From positions 1 through 48,855 of the forward strand of contig JAUNNK010000003.1 in NCBI GenBank assembly GCA_030537335.1: a stretch of DNA of 48,855 nucleotides, written 5' to 3'. The position numbers and the translations under genes were made by a program. Below are positions 38,657-48,075 of this stretch, one piece after another. The stretch comes from Clostridia bacterium (GTDB lineage Bacteria > Bacillota > Clostridia > Christensenellales > Aristaeellaceae). A model generated the notes under the pieces. It was not told the origin of the DNA and searched no databases. It was given only the letters and a program-made list of their open reading frames with translations. Position 1 is the first letter of the stretch, and each line of letters starts with the position of its first letter.

Positions 38657-39214
38657 TCAGAATGTCAGGCTCTCCAGGATGGCGGCGAGATCGGCGTCCT
38701 CCACGCTGCTGGCGGTGACGGTCAGAATCTGGCTTTCCAGGGCGAAGTAATAGATATGAAAGGTCATGTCGCCGATGGAACAGGCGAAGCAGGCGCAGTC
38801 GTTTTCGCCGAAGCGGGTCTCCACCACGCCGACATCGCTGCCGAGGATGGTCTGCGCGGCCTCCCGTGCGGCCTCCGCAGCGCTCTGATCGGAGGACGCG
38901 AGGGCGAAGCTGATCGCGGCGCTGAAGCCCTCGCTGGCGGCAACCAGGCGCATTTCGCCGGAATCGGGGAAGTCGCTCTGCGCGGCGGCCTCGTAGCCCG
39001 CAAGGGCCTCGTTGTCCAGGGGGAGCAGGCTCTCGGGCAGGCGGACGGTGAATTCGTCCAGAATGTATTCCGTGCCATAGGGGTCCGGCGTGGGGCTGGG
39101 CGTGGGGGTCAGTCCGGTGGATGCGGGCGTTGCCGTGATGACCGGCACAGTCTCGGCCAGCGCGGCGGAAAGGCTCAGTGCAAGGACTGCGAGCAGAACA
39201 AGTATGCGCTTCAT
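38657..39214 (-). CDS. Secreted protein of unknown function
   Basis: A 185-residue protein. A clean signal peptide (MKRILVLLAVLALSLSAALA, cut before ETVP) is followed by a Thr/Pro-rich linker (TGLTPTPSPTPDPYG), then a compact domain of about 130 residues with YILDEFTVRLPESLLPL at its start and a Cys-Ala-Cys (CACFAC-like) pair in the middle. It lacks a lipobox. The domain looks like those of small clostridial secreted proteins of unknown role. ATG at 39214 follows AGGAGGTG. It is transcribed alone. Confidence 0.75.
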   Translation of the reverse strand: MKRILVLLAVLALSLSAALAETVPVITATPASTGLTPTPSPTPDPYGTEYILDEFTVRLPESLLPLDNEALAGYEAAAQSDFPDSGEMRLVAASEGFSAAISFALASSDQSAAEAAREAAQTILGSDVGVVETRFGENDCACFACSIGDMTFHIYYFALESQILTVTASSVEDADLAAILESLTF

Positions 39215-39339
39215 ACGGATGCACCTCCTATTGGCCCCATCATAGCATGGCATTGTTAATTTCCTGGTTCGCTGCTGGAAAGCTGCCGGATTTTACCGGA
39301 AGAAAACGGGATCGACGTACTTAGTACACATACTTGCTC

Positions 39340-39371
39340 TATAATCGTGAGCGCGTTAATCATTAACGCGC
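39340..39371 (+). promoter_or_regulatory. Promoter -10 and MarR-type operator
   Basis: TATAAT at 39340-39345, with a poor -35, is followed at once by a perfect 21-bp palindrome (39351-39371): GCGCGTTAAT and ATTAACGCGC around one central C. It is placed for autorepression by the MarR protein encoded 22 bp downstream. Confidence 0.8.
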
Positions 39372-39392
39372 TTACGAATTGGAGGCGGCGGC

Positions 39393-39866
39393 ATGAACGA
39401 GCAATTTCACAGGATCAGCCACATGCAGCGGCACCTCGGGCGGATGCAGCACCGCATCATCGAAGCGCGGGTGCGCTCGCTGGGCATCCATCCCAGCCAG
39501 CATATCCTGCTGATGCGTCTGAGCGACATGGGGCGCTTTCCCTCCCAGGCCCAGATTGCGGAGGAGCTGGACATAAGTCCGGCCTCGGTGGCGCGGACGC
39601 TGAAGCAGCTGGAGGCCGGGGGCTACATCGAGCGCTGCGGCAGCGACGTGGATGGCCGGCGCAACGAGATCGCCATCAGCGCAAAGGGCGAGGCGATGGT
39701 TAAGCGCAGCCGGGAGATCTTCGACCGGATGAATGCTGCGCGCTTTGAGGGCTTCGGCCCGGAGGAGTTGGATCAACTGGAGGCGCTCTTGCGGCGCCAG
39801 ATGGACAACCTACGCCGCCTGGAGCAGGGCGGGGAACAGAGAGAGAAGGAGATGAAGAGAGTTTGA
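39393..39866 (+). CDS. MarR-family transcriptional regulator
   Basis: A 157-residue dimeric repressor. The winged helix is clear: HPSQHILLMRLSDMGRFPSQAQIAEELDISPASVARTLKQLEAGGYIERC (about 34-83), with the wing DVDGRRNEIAISAKG. It ends in a charged helix (RRLEQGGEQREKEMKRV). ATG at 39393 follows GGAGGCGG. The stop overlaps the TTG start of the first ABC gene (TTGA), so the three genes form one operon. A small hydrophobic compound exported by the ABC pair is the likely inducer; this is inference. Confidence 0.93.
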   Translation: MNEQFHRISHMQRHLGRMQHRIIEARVRSLGIHPSQHILLMRLSDMGRFPSQAQIAEELDISPASVARTLKQLEAGGYIERCGSDVDGRRNEIAISAKGEAMVKRSREIFDRMNAARFEGFGPEELDQLEALLRRQMDNLRRLEQGGEQREKEMKRV

Positions 39867-41656
39867 AGCGTGAAACCTTTTTTCAGCGCTGGGGCAAGTA
39901 CGTGAAACCCTATTGGAAGTACTTCGTCCTGGGCCCGCTGTGCATGATTGTGGAGGTGCTGGGCGAGGTGATTCTGCCCAGCCTGTACGCCAGCATCATC
40001 AACACCGGCGTGGAGGGCCGGGACATCGGCCACATCGTGCTGATCTGCGCGCTGATGGTGCTCACCAGCATCGTCATGATGCTCGGCGGCGTGGGCGGCG
40101 CGTATTTCGGCGCGCGGGCGGCGGTCAACTTTGCGGCGGATCTGCGCCGGGATGTGTTCGCCAAGGTGCAGAGGTTCTCCTTCGCCAACATCGACCGCTT
40201 CTCCACGGGATCGCTGGTCACCCGCCTGACCAACGACGTGACCCAGCTGATGAACTTCGTCAACATGCTGCTGCGCATGTTCCTGCGCGCACCCGGCATG
40301 CTCATCGGCGCGCTGGTGATGGTCATCGTGCGTGATCCTGAGCTGGCGCGGGTGCTGGCGATCACCATACCGGTGCTGCTTGTGGTGCAGGTGCTGGTGA
40401 TCCGCGCGGGCTTCCCCCGCTTCACACGCATGCAGGGGAAGATCGACGCGCTGAACACCGACGTACAGGAGAACCTGACCAACGTGCGCGTGGTGAAGTC
40501 CTTCGTTCGCGAGGACTTCGAACAGCAGAAGTTTGACCATGCCAACGGCGAGTTGAAGCAGGCCGGCCTGAGCGCCATGCGCGTGATGGTGATGATGATG
40601 CCGCTGATGATGCTCATCATGAACCTGACCAGCGTGGCCGTGGTGTGGCTGGGCGGCAACCGGGTCGTCTTTGGCACGATGCTGGTGGGCGACCTGAGCG
40701 CCTTCATCACCTATATGACCCAGATTCTGATGTCGCTGCTGATGGTGTCCATGATGTTCATGATCTCCTCGCGCTCCATGGCCTCCGCGCGACGCATCTC
40801 CGAGGTGTTGAACGAGAAGATCGACCTGAGCGACGACAACTGCGCCCAGCCTGAGAGAAGGGTGGAGCAGGGCGGCGTGGAGTTCAGAAACGTGTCCTTC
40901 CGCTACTACAAGAACAGCGAGGAGAAGGTGCTGGACGGCGTGAACCTGCGCATCCTGCCCGGTCAGACGGTGGGCGTCATCGGCTCCACCGGCTCCGGCA
41001 AGAGCACGCTGGTGTCCATGATTCCCCGCCTCTACGACGTAGATGAGGGCGAGGTGCTGGTGGACGGCGTGAACGTGAAGGACTACAGCCTGCAGCACCT
41101 GCGCGACGGCGTGGGCATGGTGCTCCAGAAGAACGTGCTGTTCTCCGGTACCATCGCCGAGAACCTGCGCTGGGGCGACGAGGACGCCTCCGATGAGGAG
41201 ATTCGCGCGGCGGCCCGCAGCGCCCAGGCGGACGAGTTCGTCGAGCGCTTCCCCGAGGGCTACGAGAGCGGCCTGGATCAGGGCGGCACCAACGTCTCCG
41301 GCGGACAGAAGCAGCGCCTGTGCATCGCCCGGGCTCTGCTGAAGAAGCCGAAGATTCTGATTCTGGACGACTCCACCAGCGCCGTGGACACCGCCACCGA
41401 GGCGAAGATCCGCCGCGCGTTTACAAACGAACTGAAGGATTCCACCAAGATCATCATCGCCCAGCGCATCTCCTCCGTGCGGGACGCGGATCAGATCATC
41501 GTGCTGGACGAGGGCAGAATCACCGGCGTGGGTACCCACGACGAGCTGCTCCGAACGAATCAGGAGTATCAGGAGATCTACGAATCCCAGGAATCCGGCC
41601 GCGAATCCGTGATGGCGGAGGCCGCGGCCCCTGTGGACGGAAGGGAGGGAGACTGA
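39863..41656 (+). CDS. Heterodimeric ABC exporter, subunit with degenerate site
   Basis: A 597-residue half-transporter: six membrane segments (residues 15-310), then an ATPase domain. Walker A is GSTGSGKST (about 374-382), the signature VSGGQKQ, and Walker B LILDDSTSAVD, where the catalytic Glu is Asp. The H-loop position reads IIAQRISS, with Gln in place of His. These two changes mark the inactive-site subunit of TM287/288- or BmrC-type exporters. The start is TTG at 39863 (AAGGAG ten bases upstream), overlapping the marR stop. The partner follows directly. Confidence 0.92.
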   Translation: MKRETFFQRWGKYVKPYWKYFVLGPLCMIVEVLGEVILPSLYASIINTGVEGRDIGHIVLICALMVLTSIVMMLGGVGGAYFGARAAVNFAADLRRDVFAKVQRFSFANIDRFSTGSLVTRLTNDVTQLMNFVNMLLRMFLRAPGMLIGALVMVIVRDPELARVLAITIPVLLVVQVLVIRAGFPRFTRMQGKIDALNTDVQENLTNVRVVKSFVREDFEQQKFDHANGELKQAGLSAMRVMVMMMPLMMLIMNLTSVAVVWLGGNRVVFGTMLVGDLSAFITYMTQILMSLLMVSMMFMISSRSMASARRISEVLNEKIDLSDDNCAQPERRVEQGGVEFRNVSFRYYKNSEEKVLDGVNLRILPGQTVGVIGSTGSGKSTLVSMIPRLYDVDEGEVLVDGVNVKDYSLQHLRDGVGMVLQKNVLFSGTIAENLRWGDEDASDEEIRAAARSAQADEFVERFPEGYESGLDQGGTNVSGGQKQRLCIARALLKKPKILILDDSTSAVDTATEAKIRRAFTNELKDSTKIIIAQRISSVRDADQIIVLDEGRITGVGTHDELLRTNQEYQEIYESQESGRESVMAEAAAPVDGREGD

Positions 41657-43524
41657 TGGCCGGACGCACGCTTGAAAGATTGCAGCAGCGCTACAACAGC
41701 AGCGCCAGCGCCAGCGTCGGCGCGATGCCCCGGCACCACCGTGGGCCGGGCCCCAAGACCCCTGCGCTGGGCAAGCCCAAGGACGCGGGCAAGACCATCG
41801 GCCGCATCTTTTCCTACATTGGAAAATTCTGGCCGCGGCTGATCGTGGTGGCGCTGTGCCTGCTGTTGAGCACCGCGGCGACGATGATCGCAGGCTACAT
41901 GCTGCGCCCGATTCTCAACATGGTCGCGGACGGGACGGTTCCCGCCGCCGAGCGCGTGAGCTCCCTTCTGTCGATGCTGATCGTGCTGCTCATCACCTAC
42001 ATGGTGGGTGTGCTGGCGACCTTTTTGCAGTACCGGCTGATGGTGGGCGTGTCCCAGAGCGCCGTGGAGCGCATTCGCCACGACCTGTTTGAAAAGCTGC
42101 AAAAGCTGCCCGTGCGCTACTTTGACTCCCATAACAACGGCGAAATCATGAGCCGCTTCACCAACGACGTGGACAACATCGGCATGATGCTGGACAACTC
42201 GGTGATTTCGATGATCTCCGGCGCGGCCACGCTGCTGGGCACGCTGGTGATGATGGTCTACACCAACGTCTGGCTGACGCTGATCACAGTGGTGTTCCTG
42301 CCGCTGTTCTTCAAGGGCAGCATGTTCATCATGAAGCGCAGCCGCCGCTTCTTCTCGGCCCAGCAGGCGGCGCTGGGCGCGGTCAACGGCTACATCGAGG
42401 AGACCGTGGCCGGACAGAAGGTCGTCAAGGTGTTCAACCACGAGGGCGTGTGCGAGGAGGAGTTCGGCAGATTGAACGACGATCTGCGCGACAAGCAGGC
42501 CCGCGCGCTGTTCTTCGGCGGCATCATGGGTCCGGTGATGGGCAACATCTCCAAGGTCAGCTACTCCCTGACGGCGGGCATCGGCGGCGTGCTGTGCGTG
42601 CTGGGCAAGTTTGACGTGGGCGGTCTGGCCATCTTCGTCAACTACGCCAGCCAGTTCGCGCGCCCCATCAACGAGCTGTCCCAGCAGGTGAGCACCGTGT
42701 TCTCGGCCCTGGCGGGTGCGGAGCGCGTGTTCCAGGTCATGGATGAAAAACCCGAGGAGCCGGATGCGGACAACGCCGTGGATCCGGTGATCGAGGGCCA
42801 CGTGGTGCTGGATGACGTGACCTTCGGCTACGTGCCGGAAAAGACCGTGCTCAGGCACATCTCGCTCTACGCGCGCCCGGGCCAGAAGATTGCCTTCGTG
42901 GGCTCCACCGGCGCTGGCAAGACCACCATCACCAACCTGCTGAACCGCTTCTACGACATCGAATCCGGCCGCATCACCATCGACGGCATGGACATCCGCA
43001 GCATCAAGCGCGACACCCTGCGCAAGAACATCGCCATGGTGCTTCAGGATACCCACCTGTTTACCGGCACGATCATGGAGAACATCCGCTACGGCCGACT
43101 GGACGCCACTGACGAGGAGGTCATCGCCGCCGCAAAGACGGCCTCGGCCCACGGCTTCATCAAGAGGCTGTCCGACGGCTACAACACCGTGATCGAGGGC
43201 GACGGCGCGAACCTGTCCCAGGGCCAGCGGCAGCTGCTGAACATCGCCCGCGCGGCCATCAGCAAGGCGCCGATTCTGGTGCTGGACGAGGCCACGTCCT
43301 GCGTCGACACCCGCACCGAGCGCCACATCGAGCAGGGCATGGACACTCTGATGAAGGACCGCACCACCTTCGTGATCGCCCACCGGCTGTCCACCGTGCG
43401 CAACGCCAACGCCATCATGGTGCTGGAGAACGGCGAGATCATCGAGCGCGGCGACCACGACGATCTGCTGCGCCAGAAGGGCCGCTACTATGAGCTTTGC
43501 ACGGGCCTTTCCGAGCTGAGCTGA
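41656..43524 (+). CDS. Heterodimeric ABC exporter, catalytic subunit
   Basis: The partner half-transporter, 622 residues. About 45 extra residues precede the membrane domain, rich in Gly, Pro, Lys and Arg (MPRHHRGPGPKTPALGKPKD). Walker A is GSTGAGKTT (about 416-424), the signature LSQGQRQL, Walker B LVLDEATSCVD with the catalytic Glu intact, and the H-loop VIAHRLST with His. So this subunit can hydrolyse ATP. ATG at 41656 shares one base with the stop of the first subunit. A 12-bp hairpin (43537-43570 area) and a terminator follow. Drug or lipid export is likely. Confidence 0.93.
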   Translation: MAGRTLERLQQRYNSSASASVGAMPRHHRGPGPKTPALGKPKDAGKTIGRIFSYIGKFWPRLIVVALCLLLSTAATMIAGYMLRPILNMVADGTVPAAERVSSLLSMLIVLLITYMVGVLATFLQYRLMVGVSQSAVERIRHDLFEKLQKLPVRYFDSHNNGEIMSRFTNDVDNIGMMLDNSVISMISGAATLLGTLVMMVYTNVWLTLITVVFLPLFFKGSMFIMKRSRRFFSAQQAALGAVNGYIEETVAGQKVVKVFNHEGVCEEEFGRLNDDLRDKQARALFFGGIMGPVMGNISKVSYSLTAGIGGVLCVLGKFDVGGLAIFVNYASQFARPINELSQQVSTVFSALAGAERVFQVMDEKPEEPDADNAVDPVIEGHVVLDDVTFGYVPEKTVLRHISLYARPGQKIAFVGSTGAGKTTITNLLNRFYDIESGRITIDGMDIRSIKRDTLRKNIAMVLQDTHLFTGTIMENIRYGRLDATDEEVIAAAKTASAHGFIKRLSDGYNTVIEGDGANLSQGQRQLLNIARAAISKAPILVLDEATSCVDTRTERHIEQGMDTLMKDRTTFVIAHRLSTVRNANAIMVLENGEIIERGDHDDLLRQKGRYYELCTGLSELS

Positions 43525-43574
43525 AAATACAGGAAAAGGCGGCGTGGAGAACCTGCTCCGCGCCGTCAGCTTAT

Positions 43575-43619
43575 AAAAAAGAACCGTGGTCAGCGCACAT
43601 ACGCGCCGACCACGGTTTT
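43575..43619. terminator. Bidirectional terminator between the ABC exporter and clpX
   Basis: The arms AACCGTGGTC and GACCACGGTT have AAAAAA on the left and TTTTG on the right, so both converging units can use it. Confidence 0.88.
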
Positions 43620-43631
43620 GTTTGATTTGTG

Positions 43632-44921
43632 TCAGGCTCCCTCGATCTGGGCCTCGGCCTCTCCGGCCTGGGGCAGCTCCAGGGGCGTGCGCACCAGCTG
43701 GGGCTTCTCCTTGCCCAGCACGGCGGCCTCGGTGATGATGCACTTGCTCACGCCCTCGATGCTGGGCAGGTCGAACATGGTGTCGGTCATCACGCCCTCG
43801 ATGATGGCGCGCAGGCCGCGCGCGCCGCTCTTGCGCTCCAGCGCCAGGCGGGCGATGGTCTTGAGTGCCTCGGGGGTGAACTCCAGCTCCACGTTGTCGA
43901 AGCTCAGCAGCTTGGAATACTGGCGCACCAGCGCGTTCTTCGGCTCGGTGAGGATCTTCACCAGCGCGGTCTCGTCCAGCTGGTTCAGCGTCACCAGCAC
44001 CGGCAACCGGCCCACGAACTCGGGGATCAGGCCGAACTTCAGCAGATCCTCCGGGCGCACCTGGGACATGATCTCCTCGCCGGCGCGCTCGGTCTTGGAG
44101 TGCAGCTCCGCGCCGAAGCCCATGGTCTTCTTGCCGATGCGGTTTTCGACGATCTTCTCGATGCCGTCGAAGGCGCCGCCGCAGATGAAGAGGATGTTGG
44201 TGGTGTCGATCTGGATGAACTCCTGGTGGGGGTGCTTGCGGCCGCCCTGCGGGGGAACCGAAGCGACGGTGCCCTCCAGAATCTTCAGAAGCGCCTGCTG
44301 CACGCCCTCGCCGCTCACGTCGCGGGTGATGGAGGGGTTCTCGCTCTTGCGGGCGATCTTGTCGATCTCATCGATGTAGATGATGCCGCGCTGGGCCAGC
44401 TCGATGTCGTAATCCGCGTTCTGGATCAGCCGCAGCAGGATGTTCTCCACGTCCTCGCCCACGTAGCCGGCCTCGGTCAGGCTGGTGGCGTCGCCGATGG
44501 CGAAGGGCACGTTGAGGATCTTGGCCAGCGTCTGGGCCAGGTAGGTCTTGCCGCAGCCGGTGGGGCCGAGCATGACGATGTTGGACTTTTGAAGCTCCAC
44601 ATCGTTTTTCTTGTTGCCCATGAAGCGGATGCGCTTGTAGTGGTTGTACACGGCGACGGCCAGCGCCTTCTTGGCGGCCTCCTGGCCCACCACGTACTGA
44701 TCGAGCACCTCCTTGATCTCCTGGGGGGTCTTGATCTCGATCTCGCCGGAGGCGTTCACGCTGTCCACGTCGTCGGACACGATCTCCTGGCAGAGCAGGA
44801 TGCACTCGTTGCAGATGTAGGCGTTGGGCCCGGCCACCAGCCTGCGCACCTGATCCTGCGTCTTGCCGCAGAAGGAGCAGCGGATCGTTCCGCCGTTGTT
44901 GAAGTCATCTCGATTTGCCAT
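43632..44921 (-). CDS. clpX: ATP-dependent Clp protease ATP-binding subunit ClpX
   Basis: An AAA+ unfoldase that feeds substrates to ClpP. The 429-residue product has the N-terminal zinc domain (Cys15, Cys18, Cys37, Cys40), Walker A GPTGCGKT (about 118-125), Walker [12 protein letters not shown], the pore loop GYVGEDV, the ClpP-docking MGF loop ([10 protein letters not shown]), and the sensor-2 [15 protein letters not shown] at 44921 lies 7 nt after the clpP stop, behind GGAGA. It completes the gene order tig-clpP-clpX and ends at the bidirectional terminator. Confidence 0.97.
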   Translation of the reverse strand: MANRDDFNNGGTIRCSFCGKTQDQVRRLVAGPNAYICNECILLCQEIVSDDVDSVNASGEIEIKTPQEIKEVLDQYVVGQEAAKKALAVAVYNHYKRIRFMGNKKNDVELQKSNIVMLGPTGCGKTYLAQTLAKILNVPFAIGDATSLTEAGYVGEDVENILLRLIQNADYDIELAQRGIIYIDEIDKIARKSENPSITRDVSGEGVQQALLKILEGTVASVPPQGGRKHPHQEFIQIDTTNILFICGGAFDGIEKIVENRIGKKTMGFGAELHSKTERAGEEIMSQVRPEDLLKFGLIPEFVGRLPVLVTLNQLDETALVKILTEPKNALVRQYSKLLSFDNVELEFTPEALKTIARLALERKSGARGLRAIIEGVMTDTMFDLPSIEGVSKCIITEAAVLGKEKPQLVRTPLELPQAGEAEAQIEGA

Positions 44922-44928
44922 GGATGTT

Positions 44929-45513
44929 TTATCTCCTCGGAGCAATGATTTCGTCGATCAGGCCGTACGCCAGAGCTTCCTCGGCGCTGAGGTAGTGATC
45001 GCGCTCCACGTCCTTTTCGATGGTCTTGAGGGGCTTGCCGGTGTTCTGGGCCAGCAGCTCGTTCATGGTCTTTTTGATCTTCAGGATCTGTTCCGCCTGA
45101 ATCTGGATGTCCGTGGCCTGACCCTTCGCGCCGCCGAGGGGCTGGTGAATCATGATCTCGGCGTGGGGCAGCGCGCGGCGCTTGCCCTTTGCGCCCGCAG
45201 CCAGAAGGAATGCGCCCATGGACGCGGCAAGGCCGATGCAGACCGTGGAGACCTCGCACTTTAGGTAGCGCATGGTGTCGTAGATGGCCATGCCGGCGGA
45301 TACCGAGCCGCCCGGGCTGTTGATATAGAGCATGATGTCGGCGTCCGGATCCTCCATCTCGAGGAAGAGCATCTGGGCAACCACAACATTGGCGACGTCG
45401 TCATCGATCTCGCCGCCGAGGAAGATGATGCGGTCCTTCAGCAGGCGGGAGTAGATGTCGTAGCTGCGCTCGCCGCGGTTGGTCTGTTCGATGACATAGG
45501 GTACCGTAAACAT
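44929..45513 (-). CDS. clpP: ATP-dependent Clp protease proteolytic subunit
   Basis: The serine peptidase that forms the tetradecameric barrel. The 194-residue product begins [20 protein letters not shown], with almost no propeptide. The triad is Ser98 (AASMGA), His123 (MIHQP) and Asp172 (ERDHYL). The docking-pocket residues around [21 protein letters not shown] are normal. ATG at 45513 follows GGGAGG. clpX follows 7 nt downstream. About 300 bp separate it from tig, holding tig's terminator and an AT-rich stretch (ACATACTATATAGTC) that probably includes a promoter; no CtsR heptads were seen. Confidence 0.97.
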   Translation of the reverse strand: MFTVPYVIEQTNRGERSYDIYSRLLKDRIIFLGGEIDDDVANVVVAQMLFLEMEDPDADIMLYINSPGGSVSAGMAIYDTMRYLKCEVSTVCIGLAASMGAFLLAAGAKGKRRALPHAEIMIHQPLGGAKGQATDIQIQAEQILKIKKTMNELLAQNTGKPLKTIEKDVERDHYLSAEEALAYGLIDEIIAPRR

Positions 45514-45695
45514 AGGCACACCTCCCGTAGATTGATTTCACCGGAAGCGGCGCTTATAAGCGGAAGCGCTGCGCTCCGGCGTGGATGAATTCCGCCCGGA
45601 GAGCGCCGGCCCCTTTCCCGGGGCGGCGGTTCGCGCGGGGACTTCGCGTCCGACGCGTCATGACTATATAGTATGTCACATCGTGCGCTGAATAT

Positions 45696-45737
45696 GAGAA
45701 ACCCGCAGCGCAAGGTCTATGAAAATGCAGCTGCGGG
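45696..45737 (-). terminator. Terminator after tig
   Basis: CCCGCAGC pairs with GCTGCGGG around a 20-nt loop, followed by TTTCTC on the minus strand. A second, looser stem (GGTTCAAG/CTTGAACC, 45765-45799) lies between it and tig. Confidence 0.6.
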
Positions 45738-45811
45738 CCTCAGATGGCTTCATTCAGTTGCGCCGGTTCAAGCGCGCCCTTGCGGTTTTCTCTTGAACCC
45801 TGCGTACGTGC

Positions 45812-47095
45812 TTATTCCGCGTGATCCTTCAGGAAGGCGATGGTCTTCTGGAGGGAAGCGATCTCGGAGAAGTACTCCTTGTCGCCGTCGGTCAGCATGG
45901 CCTTGAACTCGTCCATGGACTTCTTGTTCTGCTCGGCATACTTGGCGATCTCGGCGTCGATCTCGGCTTCGTCGGCCTTGATTTCCTCGGCCTTCATGAC
46001 GGCGGCCACGACCAGCTGGGTCTTCACGCGCTCCTCAGCGGGGCCCTTGTACATCTCGCGCACCTGCTCGCGGGTCTGGCCGGTGTACTTGAAGTAGTCG
46101 TCCAGCTTCATGCCCTGATACATCATGCGCATCTCCATGTCGCGCAGCATGTTGTCGATCTGCTCCTCGATCATGGCCTCGGGGATGTCCACCTCGGCGT
46201 TCTCGACGACCTTCTCGATCACTTCGTTCTCAAAGGCGGATTCGGCGCGGTTCTCAGCCTGACTCTCCAGACGCTCGCGGATCTCGGCCTTGTACTCGTC
46301 GACGGTGTTGGCGGTCTCAGAGACTTCCTTCACGAAGTCCTCGTCCAGCTCGGGCATCTCCTTCTCACGGATGCTGTTGACGTGCACGTGGAACACCACG
46401 GCCTTGCCGGCCAGCTCCTCGGAGTGGTACTGCTCGGGGAAGGTGACGTTGACGTCCACGTCCGCGCCGATCTCAGCGCCCACCAGCTGATCCTCGAAGC
46501 CGGGGATGAACGCGCCGGAGCCCAGGATCAGGTCGTGGTTTTCGGCGGTGCCGCCCTGGAACTGCTCCTCGCCCAGGAAGCCGGCGTAGTTGATGTTGAC
46601 CTGGTCGTCCAGCTTGGCGGCGCGGTCGGTGACCTCGATCCAGCGGGAGGCGCGGTCGCGGGCGCGCTCGATCTCGGCCTTCACGTCGTCCTCGGTGACC
46701 TCGTCAACGGTTTTGACGATGCCCAGGTTCTTGTACTCACCCAGGGTCACGTCGGGGCGGACGAACACTTCAACGGAGAACTTCAGCTCCTTGCCGCGGC
46801 CGATCTGCTGCACATCCAGCTCCGGACGGTCGACGACGTCCACGTTGTGCTCGGTCAGGGCAGCCTGATAGATCTCGGGGAAGATCGCGTCAAAGGCGTC
46901 CTCATAGAAAACGCTCTCGCCGTAGTGGGCCTCGATGACCTTCATCGGAGCCTTGCCTCTGCGGAAGCCGGGAATATTGATCTTTTTGACCATCTTCTGA
47001 TAGGCCTTCTTGATGCCCTCTTCAAACTTCTCGGGCTCGACGGTAAAGTTCAGCTTGACCTTATTGGAAGACAGTTTTTCGTAAGTCGTGGTCAT
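45812..47095 (-). CDS. tig: Trigger factor
   Basis: The ribosome-bound chaperone and prolyl isomerase. The 427-residue product has the ribosome-docking signature GFRRGKAP (about 43-50), the FKBP-type domain (about 150-245, NINYAGFLGEEQFQGG and the GSGAFIPGFEDQLVGAEIG turn) and the long helical C-terminal arms (DIPEAMIEEQIDNMLRDMEMRM onward). ATG at 47095 follows AGGAGGAG. It has its own promoter and is followed by clpP and clpX in the same direction, the usual bacterial order. Confidence 0.97.
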   Translation of the reverse strand: MTTTYEKLSSNKVKLNFTVEPEKFEEGIKKAYQKMVKKINIPGFRRGKAPMKVIEAHYGESVFYEDAFDAIFPEIYQAALTEHNVDVVDRPELDVQQIGRGKELKFSVEVFVRPDVTLGEYKNLGIVKTVDEVTEDDVKAEIERARDRASRWIEVTDRAAKLDDQVNINYAGFLGEEQFQGGTAENHDLILGSGAFIPGFEDQLVGAEIGADVDVNVTFPEQYHSEELAGKAVVFHVHVNSIREKEMPELDEDFVKEVSETANTVDEYKAEIRERLESQAENRAESAFENEVIEKVVENAEVDIPEAMIEEQIDNMLRDMEMRMMYQGMKLDDYFKYTGQTREQVREMYKGPAEERVKTQLVVAAVMKAEEIKADEAEIDAEIAKYAEQNKKSMDEFKAMLTDGDKEYFSEIASLQKTIAFLKDHAE

Positions 47096-47146
47096 TGGAA
47101 TTCTCCTCCTGCGTTGATAAACAGTTTGACAGTTTCAATCTTTTGC

Positions 47147-47175
47147 AGTTTAGCACATGTTTCCCAATTTTGCAA
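47147..47175 (-). promoter_or_regulatory. Promoter of tig
   Basis: TTGCAA, 17 bases, TAAACT on the minus strand, about 50 bp upstream of the start. Confidence 0.65.
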
Positions 47176-47317
47176 GAAGCACGTGTAAAATAGTAGGGGA
47201 ATGAATCACAAACTGCGTTAATATTCGGTGAAGTTTGATTCCGAGCGGTCGGGGAAAGTCGCTGAAAAGCCCTGTGACAGCGCGATAGTGGACCGAAGGT
47301 TAAATGTAGATGCGCCC

Positions 47318-47346
47318 TTGACAGGGGAGATGGATTCTGCTATAAT
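47318..47346 (+). promoter_or_regulatory. Consensus promoter of rplJ-rplL
   Basis: TTGACA (47318-47323), 17 bases, TATAAT (47341-47346). A perfect pair, as expected for ribosomal genes. The 140 bp between it and the tig promoter hold nothing I recognise. Confidence 0.85.
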
Positions 47347-47352
47347 AATTGC

Positions 47353-47480
47353 TGGATTTGAAAGGCTCTGTGCCATAGACAGCGAGTGCAGCAATGCGTA
47401 AGATCGGTTCCGGTCGCTCGCCGAGGCGCAATGGATCGGTTGCATTTACACCGCCCTTGCGTCTTGCGCAAGGGTTTTTC
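47353..47480 (+). promoter_or_regulatory. L10 leader (autoregulatory, with attenuator)
   Basis: The leader has the L10-binding pattern TAGACAGCGAGTG ... CGCTCGCCGAGG, and ends in a terminator hairpin CCCTTGCG/CGCAAGGG (47454-47474) followed by TTTTTC. Known L10 leaders let the L10-L12 complex shut down its own synthesis. The presence of a terminator suggests control by attenuation. Confidence 0.85.
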
Positions 47481-47520
47481 TTTGTCCAAGATTCTGGACG
47501 GGAATGTGAGGTGTTTGAAT

Positions 47521-48024
47521 ATGTCCAATGTGAAGATTCTTGAATCGAAGAAGAGCATCGTCGCCGGTATCAAAGAGAAGTTTGAGAAGGCAAAGACGGT
47601 GGTTGTGGTAGACTATCGCGGCCTGACTGTCGCGGAGGATACCGAGCTTCGCAACCAGCTCCGTCAGGCGGGCGTTGAGTATTGCGTTCTGAAGAACACG
47701 ATGATCAACCTGGCCACCAAGGAGATGGGTTACGAGGGTCTGGCGGCACATCTGGAGGGCCCGACGGCGGTTGCTTTCGGCTACGAGGATATGATCGCCC
47801 CCGCAAAGATCCTGAGCGAGTTCTCCAAGAAGACCAAGAAGATGACCATCAAGTGCGGCATCTGCGACGGCGACTTCCTGGATGAGGCTGGCGTTCAGGC
47901 TCTGGCAAATCTGCCGAGCAAGGAAGTTCTCATCGCAAAGATCATGGGCAGCATGATGAGCTCTGTGTCCAAGTTCGTGTACTGCGTGGAGGCTCTGCGC
48001 AAGAAGCAGGCTGGCGAGGAATAA
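47521..48024 (+). CDS. rplJ: Ribosomal protein L10
   Basis: The base of the L12 stalk on the large subunit. The 167-residue product shows ILESKKSIVAGIKEKFEKAKTVVVVDYRGLTV, RQAGVEYCVLKNTMINLA (about 45-62), LEGPTAVAFGYED and the C-terminal L12-binding helix LIAKIMGSMMSSVSKFVYCVEALRKKQAG. It is two to three times richer in less GC-biased, highly expressed codons than neighbours. ATG at 47521 follows GTGAGGTG. It is 51 nt ahead of rplL and controlled by the L10 leader. Confidence 0.97.
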   Translation: MSNVKILESKKSIVAGIKEKFEKAKTVVVVDYRGLTVAEDTELRNQLRQAGVEYCVLKNTMINLATKEMGYEGLAAHLEGPTAVAFGYEDMIAPAKILSEFSKKTKKMTIKCGICDGDFLDEAGVQALANLPSKEVLIAKIMGSMMSSVSKFVYCVEALRKKQAGEE

Positions 48025-48075
48025 TCGCCGCATAATCAATTTCTGAATACTACAATATATATGGAGGATATAACC

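Noticed and set aside
41578..43743. A 721-codon minus-strand frame over the second ABC subunit
   Set aside because: Antisense shadow of an intact ABC gene with all motifs.
45520..45700. CtsR operator before clpP
   Set aside because: No pair of GGTCAAA-type heptads was found.
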